A stretch of DNA of 64,000 bases from Paratinospora sagittata (GCA_035771175.1 CM069598.1:6541413-6605412), one strand, 5' to 3'; shown: positions 11,354 to 23,227, counted from the first letter of the stretch. Numbers and translations are program-made. Notes: a model not told the origin generated them from the letters alone.

Positions 11354-14300
11354 TTATGGAGACAAGAAGCGGTTCATCCATGTGCTGAAACGAGACCATG
11401 CTAGCTCTGCGGCAGCCTCATTCTCATCATTGATGCCCATTTCCTTCCTCCTCTTGATGCCCTCCGGTGATGTGTTCATAAAAGCATGTGCAACGCCGGG
11501 ATACAAGTGCACCTCATATGGAACTCCAGAAGCCTTAAGTTTTTCTTCCAAAGACTTCGCAGCCTGAGAAAGTGACATTCACAAAGTTAATTGAAACAAA
11601 AAAAAAAGGCCATATGTTAAAAGATCTTTGACAACATTGGCAGAGATCTAAGGTTCATGTTGATGGAATTCAGAATTAAAACTGTAAACCAAATTCTAAA
11701 AATTAGGATACCGCGACATCTGAAAATCCCACAAAGTTATCAAGTTCCCCAAAGTGAGCCTGAACTGGAGCTTTAGCCTGAGCAGGGTCTGCAAGCTGGG
11801 GTGAAGGAACTCCATAGAATACAACAACAGCATCTACTTCAGGGACTAAAACAGCACTTGCAATAGAGAGAGCCCCACCCATGCAATATCCTGTTACGCC
11901 TACCTATTAATGAAGATAAGAGAAGGTTGAGCAAGTTATCTCACATCTAAACGAACACCATGAGGAGCACATATCTGCATAGATAACCAATCATGATAGC
12001 AAACCATATATCTTGACCTGACGAAATTTAATCACACTACTTGGAACTAAACAAGTATCAAAATCATTATAACTTTGCATTTAATGGGAAGTGTGCATTT
12101 CTAATGAAGGCATGTTATCAAGGAAAGAACTCAGAAGACAACTCAAATTGTATGAATGTAACTCGAAGCAATTGATGCATTGTAGGCCGTACAATACATG
12201 TGGCTTACCTATCAAAAATTAAAAACTATGTTAATAGATTGCTCCATAATTTATTTTGATGTTTAAACTAGAAAATAAGAGAAATAATTTTTATGTGATT
12301 GATGAACGAACAGACTAGCTATTTAACTGCAAACCTTCTTTGAACCATTTGCCTTGAGCCAGTTCACCGAGGCATGGATATCCTTAACAGCACCTTGCCA
12401 GTCAAGATCATCCATCAAATGCTTCGCTTCTGCAACATCTAAACCAACCTTTCCTCGATAAAGACTACAAAAAAGAAAAAAAAAAAAAAACAACAAACAA
12501 ATACGAAAAGGTAGTCAACATTGGTAAATCAGAGAGATATAATAACACTAATATATCAACAAAACCAAACTTTTTTTACTGCATGAACTGCAACATTCAG
12601 TAGCTGTAATAAGTTCTCCCTACATGCTAGTTCAACTTCTACCCACTGTCACCCTACCCATTTGTACATGTTCTTTCATAGATTCTCCCATCAATTATGT
12701 AATAGTTCTGGACAAGAAAAAAAAAAGGGGATTTCCTTTCTAGAAAATAGCAATACTTTAAAATTCTATTATAGATTTCCCCCAAATCTAAGTAAATAAT
12801 GGATTGGTTGATGACTTATGACTAATGAATTTTAGGGGAGGATTTCCTTTGTTTAAGGAACTTGAGTTTGTAGGATAAAAGGCTAAAAGAAAAATAATGG
12901 TAATATAATAAGTAGTAATGGTAACAATTAACATAAGGTGACATCACCCTGAGCTTAACACATGTGAAACAGCACATCAAATATTTGAAAAGGCATCCAA
13001 GTCTTACTCAGGGATGAGCGCTTTATAACCAGAACCCAGTTTTGAGATTTTCTCAGCATGGTTCTTGATCTCAAAATCAACACCCCACCACTCCTGTAGG
13101 ACGACTATCCCAGGAGCATCTTCTTTTCCAACGACATAGGCATCAAACGTCTGAGAATTTGGAACAAATGATCAAACTAAGAAATTGACAGAAAGAAACA
13201 AGTAGCAGCATTTATTTCTCGGCATATACAAATTTAGCTTAACTAAAAAGAATAGCAAAGATTTCTCATTCAACTAGGTCTCTTAAAAGATGAAATGCGT
13301 ATGGAAACCTGAAGATATTGCTTCAGTAACCAGAGTTAAGAAATATCCAATGTAAACAAAGGCTTAAACAAAAAAATAACAAGCAAATGGCCATGTCAAT
13401 CTCAACCTAAGAAATCACAACGCACGAATCGCAGAAGACTCGCAGTCAGATATGAAAGTTTCTTCATGGGATTCCAATAAAAAAAAATTCTTCATGGCAT
13501 AAAAAGATAAGCACTTGCTAGTTCTAGGTTATATTCTGTAGTAAAGGCTTTAGCAGACCATCATACTCACAATTTTCTTTTCCCACAAACTGCACCCCAC
13601 TTTAGCTCAAACTTGCAAGTCTTAGTTGGTGTTTGTTAACTCTATTTGCAAGTTGCAATAAAAGGGTAATGAAAATCTTCATTTTTTGATAAAAATTTCT
13701 ATTTTTTCTACCTCTTATATAAGTAAATAACCTCTACAATAATAAGCAAAAAGTTTTGGCAAGTTATATTAGAGCTTAAACCTCTACTACAAATAGAGAT
13801 TCATTTTAAAATAGAAGTAGAGGTTAAATAGAGTTAACAAACATACCCTTAAGTAATGAAATCCAATGTTGGTATTTGGTAACACTCTATCTATAGCTCC
13901 AAAAGTCCCCACTAGCAGAAAAGAATTATTATTTTTCTTTCATTTGGCACTTTTACACAAACCCACACAATCAAATATGCAAGTATGAACTGTCCCAAAG
14001 CGCACAACATATATTCTTATACTCAACTCAACTCCACTATGCCTTTTTCCAACTACATGTCGGCTATATGAATTTGTTTCCTTGACTCCACTCTATCTAG
14101 GGCTACGTCCACATTTAAATAACAATAGTTATATCTTTCATTCTTTCTTAATTATGTTTGTCCATATTATTTTTTAAGTCTTCCTCTACCTCTACCATTA
14201 ATGTAGATTGTTAATAGGTCACCCTTCCTTAGAGCATCTAAAGGCCTTCGTTGTATGCTTCCAAACCACCTTAATTTGTTTTCTCTGATTCAATGTAATA

Positions 14301-14876
14301 CAAATATATTCTTGTCCAAACAAACATATATTCTTATCCCAAAAAAATAATAATAATAATAAAAAATCTAATACAAAAAGCCACTTGGGCTTCCTTAAAA
14401 ATAACAATTAATCCAGAGAATAAATGTTATTCTATAACCTGAAAAAAAAAAAAAAATCTGAAAGAATGAATCCTATTCTAAAACCTGCAAAAACCAAATG
14501 TTATACCAAAAAAATTTCAATTGCGTAACTTACACTCGTCAGTTAAATGTAGAAACAAATGTGAAGTACAAACATAATCGAACAATACCCAAAACCCAAT
14601 CACCCAAAAAAACGTCCATTAAAAAATACAATCAACACCAGAACAATTTCTTAATCTTCAGACGATTTAGTGATTAAGAACTGGAAGAAGAAGAAAATTA
14701 AAACGAAGACTCACAGTGTTTTCCCTCTGAATCTGGATTTTCTTAAACGGAGAAGACGCAGCAGATTCTGCCATCGACGATCGAACCTGGAATCGAGAAG
14801 CAGAAAGCGGAGAGAGCGATCGCGCGAGTGAGAAGCTTCTGAATGTGAGGGTTCTAGCACCAGCGAGCAAGGCCAT
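11354..14876 (-). CDS. Dienelactone hydrolase-family protein (At2g32520-like)
   Basis: Five exons on the minus strand: 14715-14876, 13008-13150, 12335-12464, 11712-11903, 11354-11563. All are bounded by GT-AG and give 278 aa in one frame. It is an alpha/beta hydrolase of the carboxymethylenebutenolidase family. The nucleophile Cys152 sits in GYCMGG, with Asp200 (GELDNF) and His235 (AHAF) completing the Cys-Asp-His triad. The physiological substrate in plants is not established; bacterial members open dienelactones. From memory, the Arabidopsis homologue starts at the equivalent of Met35 (MAESAASSPFKKIQIQ). The 34 extra residues here are rich in Ser, Arg and Leu and look like an organelle transit peptide, so two start sites could give two locations. 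Intron 1 contains a MITE and an RTE fragment. Confidence 0.92.
13628..13848. mobile_element. MITE-like element in hydrolase intron 1
   Basis: About 221 bp with terminal inverted repeats: the left end reads ggtgtttgttaactctattt, and the right end, reverse-complemented, reads ggtatgtttgttaactctattt. Flanks cttagtt (left) and cttaag (right) share CTTA, so the target duplication is weak. The interior is AT-rich with no open frame. Superfamily unassigned. Confidence 0.65.
14021..14285 (-). mobile_element. RTE-type LINE 3' fragment
   Basis: Read on the minus strand this resembles the C-terminal end of a plant RTE retrotransposon ORF. It has a 'GRGRGRLKK' patch, then LDRVESRKQIHIAD, then a tail of 'gttgagttgagt' repeats. 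Stops and frame changes make it non-functional. The same family recurs at 46277-46400 and, in the other orientation, at 15831-15915. Confidence 0.6.
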
Positions 14877-15830
14877 TTTTATTTTTTATTTTATTTTTTG
14901 ACTTAATCATAGGAGATAAAATGGGAGTTTATTCCCTGTGCGACACTCTTAGGCTTGTTACTATTTGGATGAACTTCTTCTTGCCACGTGTTATAAGACA
15001 ACTTTGATTTAGTAGTGCATGGCACAAATGTACAGGTTCTAAATGAATTTTTGGATCTAGGTGATCTTAGCATCCATTAGTATAAATGCTGGTCGGTATT
15101 AGTAGTTGGGCAGTTATTCTCAAAAAATAAAAAATAATAGTAGTTAGACAGGTTGAATCTTGTTTGGAGGGCAATAGAAATTTGAAAATAGTATATATAT
15201 ATATATTAGAAAAGAAATAATGTTAATTGTATAACCAATTTTATTACAAAATTATATTTTCAAGAAGGAATTAGGTCAGTTCCGGACCTATTAACTCCCT
15301 CACCCTCAAGGGTGAGACAATGACAAGAGTTGATTTAAAAATAGTATATCAATTACTAAAAATCACTTTCATATCATATTTAACATACTTGTCAATAAAA
15401 TTGTAAATCCTATATGAAAAGGCATGGTATATCAGATTTTGTAACTAGCCGTTGGTATAGAGATTTGAATAAAATAAAAAAATAATAATAATAATAATAA
15501 AAAAGGTTTGGTTGAATTAGATTGAGTTTTATTTGTACTTTAAACTAATAATATGTTGTGCTGTATTGGTGGATAAGTAGCTTCAAAGCTAAATTGAACC
15601 AGCCCACTAAGGGCTATTTCAAAAGCCCAAAAGCTTTTTTGAGACCAAATGGCATCACGGGGCTCAAGTTGGGTCAAGCGTTTCGGGCTGCTTGGATCCA
15701 ATCAAGTGAATTTTCTTTCCATTCAAACTATGATTACGTTAGGTTTTAATCAATTACATGAATAAACATAATTAGTTTTCTTAGTAGATAATAGATTTAT
15801 AATTTTATGTAATTTGAACGCTGACTTAGC

Positions 15831-15915
15831 CTTTGATAAAGCAGAGTGGAGGAAGTTGATCAGGTAGCCGACTCCAATTAGTTGGATAAAGACTTAGTTG
15901 AATTGAGTTGAATTG
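15831..15915 (+). mobile_element. RTE-type LINE 3' end fragment
   Basis: Reads aagcagagtggaggaagttg, then a stretch like 'gtagccgactccaattagttgg', then 'cttagttgaattgagttgaatt'. This is the same 3' end as the minus-strand fragments at 14021 and 46277: KAEWRK-type coding end, 'agccga' core and a short Gln/Leu-coding tail repeat. It is too short to be active. Confidence 0.55.
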
Positions 15916-16099
15916 TATTTTTGTTAATAGATGATAAATGAAATTTCATCTCTTGATCTTAAAAACTTGCATATAACATTTTAAATCAGGACTGTTGAGT
16001 TCAACCTCTTATCTTTCAAGGGTACTAGGCAAATTTGTTGAACCAAGTGAAATTCCTATCTCATGTTTGGAATTCTCTTTTGAAGTTGTTTTTTCAACT

Positions 16100-16250
16100 T
16101 TCCTCAATAAAAGAAATATTCTCTTCAATTGAACTGTTGTACTTTCATCTTGATCATTCATGAAGCTAATTTACAGCTTTCCTCAATAAAAGAATATTCT
16201 CTTCCATTGACTGTTGTACTTTCAGCTTGATCATTCATGAAGCTAACTAA
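16100..16250 (+). repeat. Tandem duplication upstream of the WAK-like gene
   Basis: Two adjacent copies of a ~76-79-bp block begin 'tcctcaataaaagaa' at about 16100 and 16179. Both contain ctgttgtactttca and cttgatcattcatgaagcta. They lie 400-550 bp upstream of the start codon, so they could lie in the promoter. Confidence 0.75.
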
Positions 16251-16656
16251 TATCAGAAAATTCATTACCTGAAATGGTGCAAACAAATTCACCATTAGTG
16301 GTTCTACATGTTAATTAACTTTGTGGATCAAATGGTTGAGAAAACAGTGAAAACTAATTAAAAATACCTCTAAAACAATAAAAAAGCTCACACATGGCTA
16401 CAATGTGTTTTCTTCTCTTCTACACTTCCCTGATGTTTAAAAGCAAAAGCAGCAACAAAAAAAGTAAATCAAAGAGCAAAAAAGATAACAAAAGAAAAAA
16501 GAACAAAACATAAACACAGATTCTTCACATCTCTTGACTTCACTTTGCTTTATCATACAAATCTTGTTTAACAAACAATGATACATCCTTCTCTTTCTCC
16601 TCTTTAATACAATAGACCCAGTTCAGCAAATGAATTGATCCTTCCTTAGGTCACTT

Positions 16657-17867
16657 ATGGCGGCAACTCTCTTCTATCCCTATCATTCCTCAATAATTTT
16701 GTTCATTATGATCTCACTATTTGTTCTTCCATTCTTCAACTCCATAGCTGCACAATCAAGCCTTTGTAGAACCACCTGTGGCGACATCCCGATCAACTAT
16801 CCTCTCAGTATCGACGACGGCTGTGGAAGCCCATATTACCAGCACATGCTAGCCTGCTCCGACACTGGAAAACTTGAGTTCCGTACACATTCCGGCCGGT
16901 ACCCAGTTCGAAACATAAGCTACACTGATCCCCACATGCTAGTTATTGATCCATTCATGTGGAAATGTGAAGATAGAGACGAATTCCGGCCAACAAGGCC
17001 ATTCAGTTTAGATACCAGCACACACTTCTCACTTTCTACTCAAAATGAATACCTCTTTTTTGATTGTAAAGTAGATGATGTTATTATTAAGCCCAAGCCA
17101 AGTTTCTGCGAACGGTTCCCTGAACGGTGCGACTCGTCCTGTGATAGTGCAAGCTATCTCTGCAGGCATTTGCCTGATTGCCCGATGGCCTTAAGTAGCA
17201 GCTCTTGCTGTTCTTACTATCCAAAGGCAATGGAATCATTAAGGGTGATGTTGCAATATTGTGCATCTTATACTAGTGTTTACTGGAGAAGTGTTGGTGC
17301 TACTCCTCCTTATGATCAGGTTCCAGAGTATGGGATTCGCGTCAACTTTGATAATCCGGTCACAGTCCGGTGCCTCCAGTGTCAGGATGTTTCAAGAGGA
17401 GGAGGAACATGTGGTTTTGATACACAGACACAGAATTTCTTGTGTTTTTGTAAGGAAGGAAACACTACTACTTATTGCACAGGTACTGCCTACTAGTAGT
17501 ACATTGTCACATTTATGCTCATGGTTTCATGATTTCTAAGAAATTAAGTTGTCTTGCAGATCCTGGGAATTCTAAGCACACTAGAAAGGTTGGAGTGATT
17601 GCAGGTGAGTTTAAACAGTTTTGGAATTTATAATCATGGAATGAAGTTAGCTATTGGGTCCTTGATCTTTTGATCTTTTGTTCAACTTGAAGCAGATTAA
17701 TTAATTGTGTTTTTGATGTTTTGATGATTGTTTGAATTGCAGGAACGACTGCAGTATCATTTGCTGGGGCTGTAGGAGTTGGAGCAGGTATATGGTATTT
17801 GAGGAAGCTCAGAGCAAAAGCACCGGTTACATGTGGGGTTCAGAGCAATGAAAATAGACTATTTTGA
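16657..17867 (+). CDS. WAK-type galacturonan-binding membrane protein, no kinase
   Basis: Three exons (16657-17482, 17560-17604, 17743-17867) with GT-AG introns give 331 aa. A signal peptide (about 1-32, ISLFVLPFFNSIAAQ) precedes a GUB_WAK_bind domain beginning at Cys37 (CRTTCGDIPINYPLSIDDGC). A Cys-rich central region follows, including CLQCQDVSRGGGTCGF and CFCKEG, which resembles WAK_assoc/EGF-like ends. A single transmembrane segment is predicted at 286-310 (VGVIAGTTAVSFAGAVGVGA), followed by a tail of ~20 residues. Wall-associated kinases use the extracellular domain to bind pectin; here the tail ends at NENRLF with no kinase, so it is at most a wall-binding or co-receptor protein. From memory it matches Arabidopsis At1g11915. 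Pectin binding is family inference. Confidence 0.88.
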
Positions 17868-18426
17868 AGGGCTTTGCTTTTGTTTATTCTTTGTAGTTTT
17901 CCTTAGCCGTTAAGAAAGAATATTTTTGTTGGTTGTTTTTGTGTTTTTATCTCTCTCAAGATCAGAAATCAAAGAACAATCACTTGCTTTTCCACTTTTT
18001 TGCTTGTGCAATCTGTAATGGCAATAACTTTGAGTGCTGACGTCCATCTACTTACATAAATATGTTTTGTCCCTCCACATTCAAATTATTAAAAATAATA
18101 AAATTGACAAGTGCTTGGCTTAAAGCGGCTTAAGTTCCAAGGTTCCAAGGTCGTCTTAATTCTTGGAGGCGCCCTCGTTAGAAGTAGTTTTTCATTCCGC
18201 TTGCGCCTCGAACGAGGACTAGTCCATATCCGAAGGGTGTCGAAATGCACGATTACTGGGCTGATTTTCTTACTTGCACCCATTAACCTGATCCACAAAG
18301 TTTTGCCTGTTTGATGGATCATAACAGTGAATTTGAAACAACTTTATCAAATGGGTCTTAAGCGCAATTTCCAATCTCCATTTTTGAGTTCTGATCTCTT
18401 TCTAATGCCTTAAAAAATTGTTGATT
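17868..18426. other. Intergenic between WAK-like and PPR genes
   Basis: The first ~150 bases are probably the 3' UTR of the WAK-like gene. Open frames at 18089-18322 on both strands are GC-richer than the surroundings but match no family I know. No promoter element stands out. Confidence 0.4.
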
Positions 18427-19854
18427 ATGTCACACCAACCTGAGCTTCTACTACAGCTACTTCAACGCTACCTCAGACACTCACGCCAAATCAATCAAAT
18501 TCACTCCCTCATCCTTACCAATGGCTACCTAATCTTTAAACCCAATTCAAAAACTACAAATTTGAAGTGGATAAACACTCTCCTATATAACACCTTAATC
18601 AGATCATATCTAAACCTTAATGATCATCACAAAACCATATTTCTCTTCACAAACATGCTTGAACACCAAGTCCCGCCAAACAGCCACACCTTTCCATCTC
18701 TTATCAAAGCTGCCTCTTCCTCATCCTCCTTGGCTTCCTTGTTAGGCAGAGCCCTTCACACCCAAGTGATCAATCGTGGGTTGTCACTGGACCCTTTTGT
18801 TCATGCTTCTTTTATTAGCTTCTATGCGCAACTTGGAGACATTTCAGATGCCCGGAAGCTGTTTGAAGAAATTCCCAAACCATGCATTGTTTCCATGAAT
18901 TCCATGCTTGATTCACTGGGGAGGAATGGAGACATGGGGTCTGCTCTTTTGCTCTTTAACCAAATGACCGTGAAAGATATAGTTTCATGGGCAAGTATTA
19001 TAAGTGGATTTGGAAGAAATGGGCACTTCCTAGAGGCAATTCGGTTTTTTGGGAAGATGGTGCAGCATGAGGATGTAGTGAGACATGTTGTGACACCTAA
19101 TGAGGCTACATTGGTTAGTGTTCTATCTTCTTGTGGTAATTTGAAATGGGGTGGGGCTTTGAATCAAGGGAAGCAAATCCATGGTTATATTATTAAGAAT
19201 GGTATTCAATTAACAGTGTTTTTGGGAACAGCATTGATATCTATGTATGGTAAGACTGGATGTTTAAGAAGTGCAGTTGAAGTTTCTAATGGAATGGTAA
19301 TAAAAGAGGTGTGTACATGGAACGCGATTATCTCTTCCTTGGCTTGTAACGGCAGAGAAAAGCAAGCCTTAGACATGTTCAAGGAGATGAGAACAGAAAT
19401 GATTCAGCCAAATGAGGTCACATTTGTTGCCTTGCTTGCAGCTTGTGCTCGAGCTAAATTTGTCGAGTTGGGACTGAGATTATTCGAGTCAATGTCATGT
19501 GAATTTGGCATTGTTCCAAAGATGGAGCACTATGGATGTGTCATAGACGTATTGGGAAGAGCTGGGCTTTTAGAAGAAGCGTCAAAATTTATAGAAAAAA
19601 TGCCATTTGAACCCGATGCATCAGTTTTGGGGGCTCTTTTGGGTGCCTGTAAGGTTCACGGGAATGTCGAGTTGGCGGGTAATGTAGGAAGGAAGTTGCT
19701 TGAATTACAGCCACAACATTGTGGGCGATATGTAGTATTATCGAACATTTACGCAGAAGCTGGGAAATGGGGCTCTGCGGCTGAATTAAGGAAAGCCATG
19801 TTAGAGAGTGGAATCAGTAAAATTCCAGCTTATAGTTGCCTTGATTCCAGGTGA
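18427..19854 (+). CDS. PLS-class PPR protein with E domain (At1g10330-like)
   Basis: Intronless, 475 aa from the first in-frame ATG at 18427 (MSHQPELLLQ). The frame is open slightly upstream but without ATG. Repeats run from about residue 15 to 400. PPR cores include DIVSWASIISGFGRNGH and EVCTWNAIISSLACNGR, plus the common QIHGYIIKNG-type L motif. The C-terminal E region ends at KIPAYSCLDSR, with no E+ or DYW. Family members bind organellar RNA. The start lacks an obvious cleavable transit peptide, but MSHQPELLLQLLQRYLRHSR is basic and could be amphipathic. From memory the closest Arabidopsis gene is At1g10330. RNA target and organelle are unknown. Confidence 0.92.
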   Translation: MSHQPELLLQLLQRYLRHSRQINQIHSLILTNGYLIFKPNSKTTNLKWINTLLYNTLIRSYLNLNDHHKTIFLFTNMLEHQVPPNSHTFPSLIKAASSSSSLASLLGRALHTQVINRGLSLDPFVHASFISFYAQLGDISDARKLFEEIPKPCIVSMNSMLDSLGRNGDMGSALLLFNQMTVKDIVSWASIISGFGRNGHFLEAIRFFGKMVQHEDVVRHVVTPNEATLVSVLSSCGNLKWGGALNQGKQIHGYIIKNGIQLTVFLGTALISMYGKTGCLRSAVEVSNGMVIKEVCTWNAIISSLACNGREKQALDMFKEMRTEMIQPNEVTFVALLAACARAKFVELGLRLFESMSCEFGIVPKMEHYGCVIDVLGRAGLLEEASKFIEKMPFEPDASVLGALLGACKVHGNVELAGNVGRKLLELQPQHCGRYVVLSNIYAEAGKWGSAAELRKAMLESGISKIPAYSCLDSR

Positions 19855-20206
19855 AGAGATGCAGCTTTTCGTGTAGAAGATGGAATATGAAGAAATTGTG
19901 GGTTGAAGGGACATTAATTTAGTATCAATGGAAGACTGTAAATTTTACTGCATGGCAGTTTTTTTTAAGTCCCCGGGCCTTATTAGCTTTCATATCTTAT
20001 TGGTCAAGCTCGCAGTTGTGGAAGATCACTTTTATTCAGGTATTGAACTTTTGGGATAAACACCTATCACATTTTTATCTTGGTAATACTTTGCAAGAAA
20101 AATAATTGAGGATCTCCCTGAAACACTTACAAATTTGCTAAAAAATAGTTGAGGAATTCCTCTGAAACAGAGTCACAACAAAAGGTTATAGAAAGCTCCT
20201 TAAATT
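19855..20206. other. Short convergent intergenic region
   Basis: This lies between the 3' ends of the plus-strand PPR gene and the minus-strand pectate lyase, so it should hold both 3' UTRs. No repeat or gene is evident. Confidence 0.4.
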
Positions 20207-21646
20207 TTAGCATGGACTTCCAGCCACACATGGCAGAGGACCAGCTTCTAATGTCAGTGCTGGGACCAGTGACCCTTCAGCGACAACGAAGGATTGAGAT
20301 TGAGAATACTGAGGGGCACAGCTTCCCCAACCAGATTGAACAAAGTAAGCTCCATTTTCGAATACATCCTTAGAAGACCTCCATTTCCATTTCTTCCATC
20401 CACCATCTGTCTCTCTTTTAGTAACCTGTGTATAAATAACAAAACTCACATAGTAAACCAAGTAAACCAAGATCAAATAGGTAGGAGAACATCTTCTGAT
20501 TTTGTTATCAATCTGTTTACCTCTTTGATATTAGGATTATCGGGTGCAATGAAGTAGTTCCCTTCACTTGAAATTGTTGGATTAGCACTCCCACCAATTG
20601 CATACATCTCCCACTTATCATATCTATTGTTTGTGACGTGGGCATACCCAAATCTTACCCTGCATTGCTTATCATGAATTGTTTATTGTTATTATTTTTC
20701 TTCATTTTCCCTTTGTGAATCCAGTAAAAAAATTGTTTCTCACCTGGGCATTCTTTGTACCAATTCAGGGCCAAAATGATTGAAGGCAACAGTAACTTTC
20801 ATCACCTCATCTGCAGTAAATTCATCATCATGTCCCAGCAACATCACCTGCAGTTATTTGGAAACTCCAGTCTTGTTCAATATCACAATAAAATTCAAGT
20901 TATTTTTTTTATAGAGCATTTGATTCTTGACATACTTTATCATGTTCGGTGAAGTAGTTGTTTGAAATTGTGATAGCTGTGGAAGCATGAATAACGTCAA
21001 TGAGACCATCGGTGCATCGGGCTAGAAAGCAGTGATCAATCCATACATTAGAAGATCCAAGTATGTCAATGCCATCCCCGTCAGAAGCTAGACGGTGGCC
21101 AAGGTGAGTTTCTGTGCTACGAACTAGTCCAGCCTTCCCGGGCTTACAATCATGAATGCTAATACCATGTATTATTATGTGGCTCACACCTTGTATAGTA
21201 ATACAAGGCCCATTTGCTATCTCCACCTTGGCTCCTCTCCCATCTATGGTTTTGTAGCTGTTCATAATAAGCTCTTTCTTCAGTGTAATCACCATGTCTT
21301 CTTCAAAGATTATCCACAGAGGCTCTGTTTGGATGATGCCATATCTAAGCATGCCTGGCTTTGGGTTTATAGGATCATCAGATGGATCTTTTACGACATA
21401 AGTTTTACCAAATTTTCCTCCTATGGCGGCTTTACCAAAGCCTATGGCACAATCGGCTAAAGCCAAACGGTTCAAGGCCCATTTGGGATCGGATCTCCAG
21501 CAACTGTCTATTTTGTTCAAGATTTTCTTGGTGTCATAGCCTGGTAAGATCTTGTGTGCTTCTAATTCTGTGGTTTTTGCTTGTAATGTGGAGAGTAAAG
21601 AAGCTAGTAAGCTTGAGAAGACAAGAATGGAAGCTAAGGAAGCCAT
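20207..21646 (-). CDS. Pectate lyase, PL1 / Amb a 1-type
   Basis: Four minus-strand exons (20936-21646, 20744-20847, 20521-20659, 20207-20425) give 390 aa. The start is ATG at 21646-21644 ([10 protein letters not shown]); the frame is open further upstream but has no ATG. A signal peptide covers about 1-24. Pectate lyases cleave de-esterified homogalacturonan in the wall by Ca-dependent beta-elimination. Visible family signatures are [25 protein letters not shown] followed by a Ca-site-like CTDGLIDV, Lys237 (HDKVMLLG) and the catalytic RMPRVR (R269, R274). The N-terminal pectate_lyase_N extension of many plant enzymes is absent, and the C-terminus ([13 protein letters not shown] to CVAGSPC) resembles the ragweed Amb a 1 group. 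Head-to-head with STIG1. From memory it matches At1g11920. Confidence 0.94.
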
Positions 21647-22040
21647 GTTTGGGCAAGGAGGTTGGTGCCATTGAAGCAAGTTTAAATAGGAGAAGAGAAG
21701 AAGAGGTGGTGCTCACGACCTTCAAAATCTGATTTTGTTCATTCTGTTTAGTGAGATAAGCAGGTATTTTAGAAACGTGGTGGCACGAGTTGGTAGTTTT
21801 GGACTTCAGTTGTTATTGTTGAAAGTTTGGATTAGATGTATATCTTTGTTATACCAATTTTAAAATTTTAGGAGAAGCAGCCCACTAATTGTGATTATGA
21901 TGTATGCATTGAAGTTTTGGTTTATGGGCTGCTTGGGTTGCCTCTTGTGTGTCAGCTTTTTAATTTTGACTTCCAAAAAATATATATTTACCTACAGTTT
22001 TGGTTTTAAGAAAGAGTAATGTTAAATTTACGTTGAGCGT

Positions 22041-22110
22041 CAACCTTATTTTCTGAAACTGGCACCTGACGTCACTCAACCTTATTTTCTGAAACTGGCA
22101 CCTGACGTCT
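22041..22110 (+). repeat. 36-bp direct tandem repeat with GACGTC motif
   Basis: Two adjacent copies start caaccttattttctgaaact and end in ggcacctgacgtc. The first (22041-22076) includes the palindrome TGACGTCA at 22067-22074, a bZIP-type core. The second (22077-22110) ends TGACGTCT. Confidence 0.85.
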
Positions 22111-23227
22111 TTTGAATATTGGAATGTTGTCTAATACACGCATATCCTCAAGACATCCAAAAGTATTGGATGTCAGCGTGAAAAAATAATGTTGACACCC
22201 GGTGTATATAAAACATTTTTCTTTTAAAAAATGTTTAATTATATGTTTTAATAATATGGAATGCAATATAATACTTTGTACTATTCAACTCCATAAAGAC
22301 TTTTCCTAACTACGTGAGTTGACTAAGAATCTGTTTTCTCTACTCTGCTTTATCAGGATTAAGTCGGTAATAAAGTATTTTAGAATTATTGAATATTAAG
22401 AGTAGAATCAGAATGAAAATTTAACAATCTAGCTTATTTTCTTTTTAGATTTATTAAAGAAACTCAATTTTTCTCTTTAGTTATTAATTTTTTAAGATTA
22501 TTAAACTATTTGAAACAACTTTATAAGATTTTAAAATCAACAATATTTAGTTCTTTTTTTTTTCTCTTATATTCATGAGAATCAATATGGAGATCCCTTA
22601 CATATAAGATTATTAAACCCTCATATGTGAAAAGATCCTCTTAGCTGACTAAAATCATGGGTCTTGACCTCGCTTACTTGTAATAGAACCAGGGGTTTGG
22701 AAGCAAAAGATTTGACCTATGTGTTATTCCTCGTACAGTAAATAAAAAATATGTGATTCTACAATCAATCTCCTCCCAAATGCAAGTTTAGAATAGTATT
22801 AATCTATGTTTAACACATTTAATTAGCTAAACAATATTCTGCACAACGAAAAAACACAGCTAAGCAAAACCGAATGTAACTCGAATTTAATTAAGCTATA
22901 ACATGTTGTTTAAACGTCTAGGCCGGTCGATTAATCAATCGACATTTAATTACTTACATGATTGATCTGCAGCCCTATTCTACATTGTATTAGTCAATTA
23001 CCATTGCTTCATTATTAGTACAAGAAAGGTTGCATGCAGAGTTTTCTTCAAGCTCAAGCTCTGTTTGATCAATCTTGCAAGAAACACCACACTAATGTAT
23101 AATTGGTATGTTCTGTATCAATTCAATTACTTAAATTACTAAACACATGACTACTTTACTTCAACTAAATTTAATAACAAATCAAAACCCCCAAGTAGAA
23201 CACCCTTTCAAGAGTCAACTCTCTCTC

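Larger units (their letters stand above)
14877..16656. other. Intergenic between divergent genes
   Basis: This is the shared upstream region of the minus-strand hydrolase and the plus-strand WAK-like gene. It contains (AT)n near 15190, (AAT)n near 15480-15500, an RTE 3' fragment at 15831-15915 and a ~76-bp tandem duplication at about 16100-16245. No gene is recognised. Confidence 0.5.

Noticed and set aside
18418..18426. Upstream TTG start for the second PPR gene
   Set aside because: The first ATG in frame is at 18427 and plant genes initiate at ATG.
21647..21679. Upstream TTG start for the pectate lyase
   Set aside because: The frame upstream has no ATG, and the signal peptide begins directly at MASLAS.
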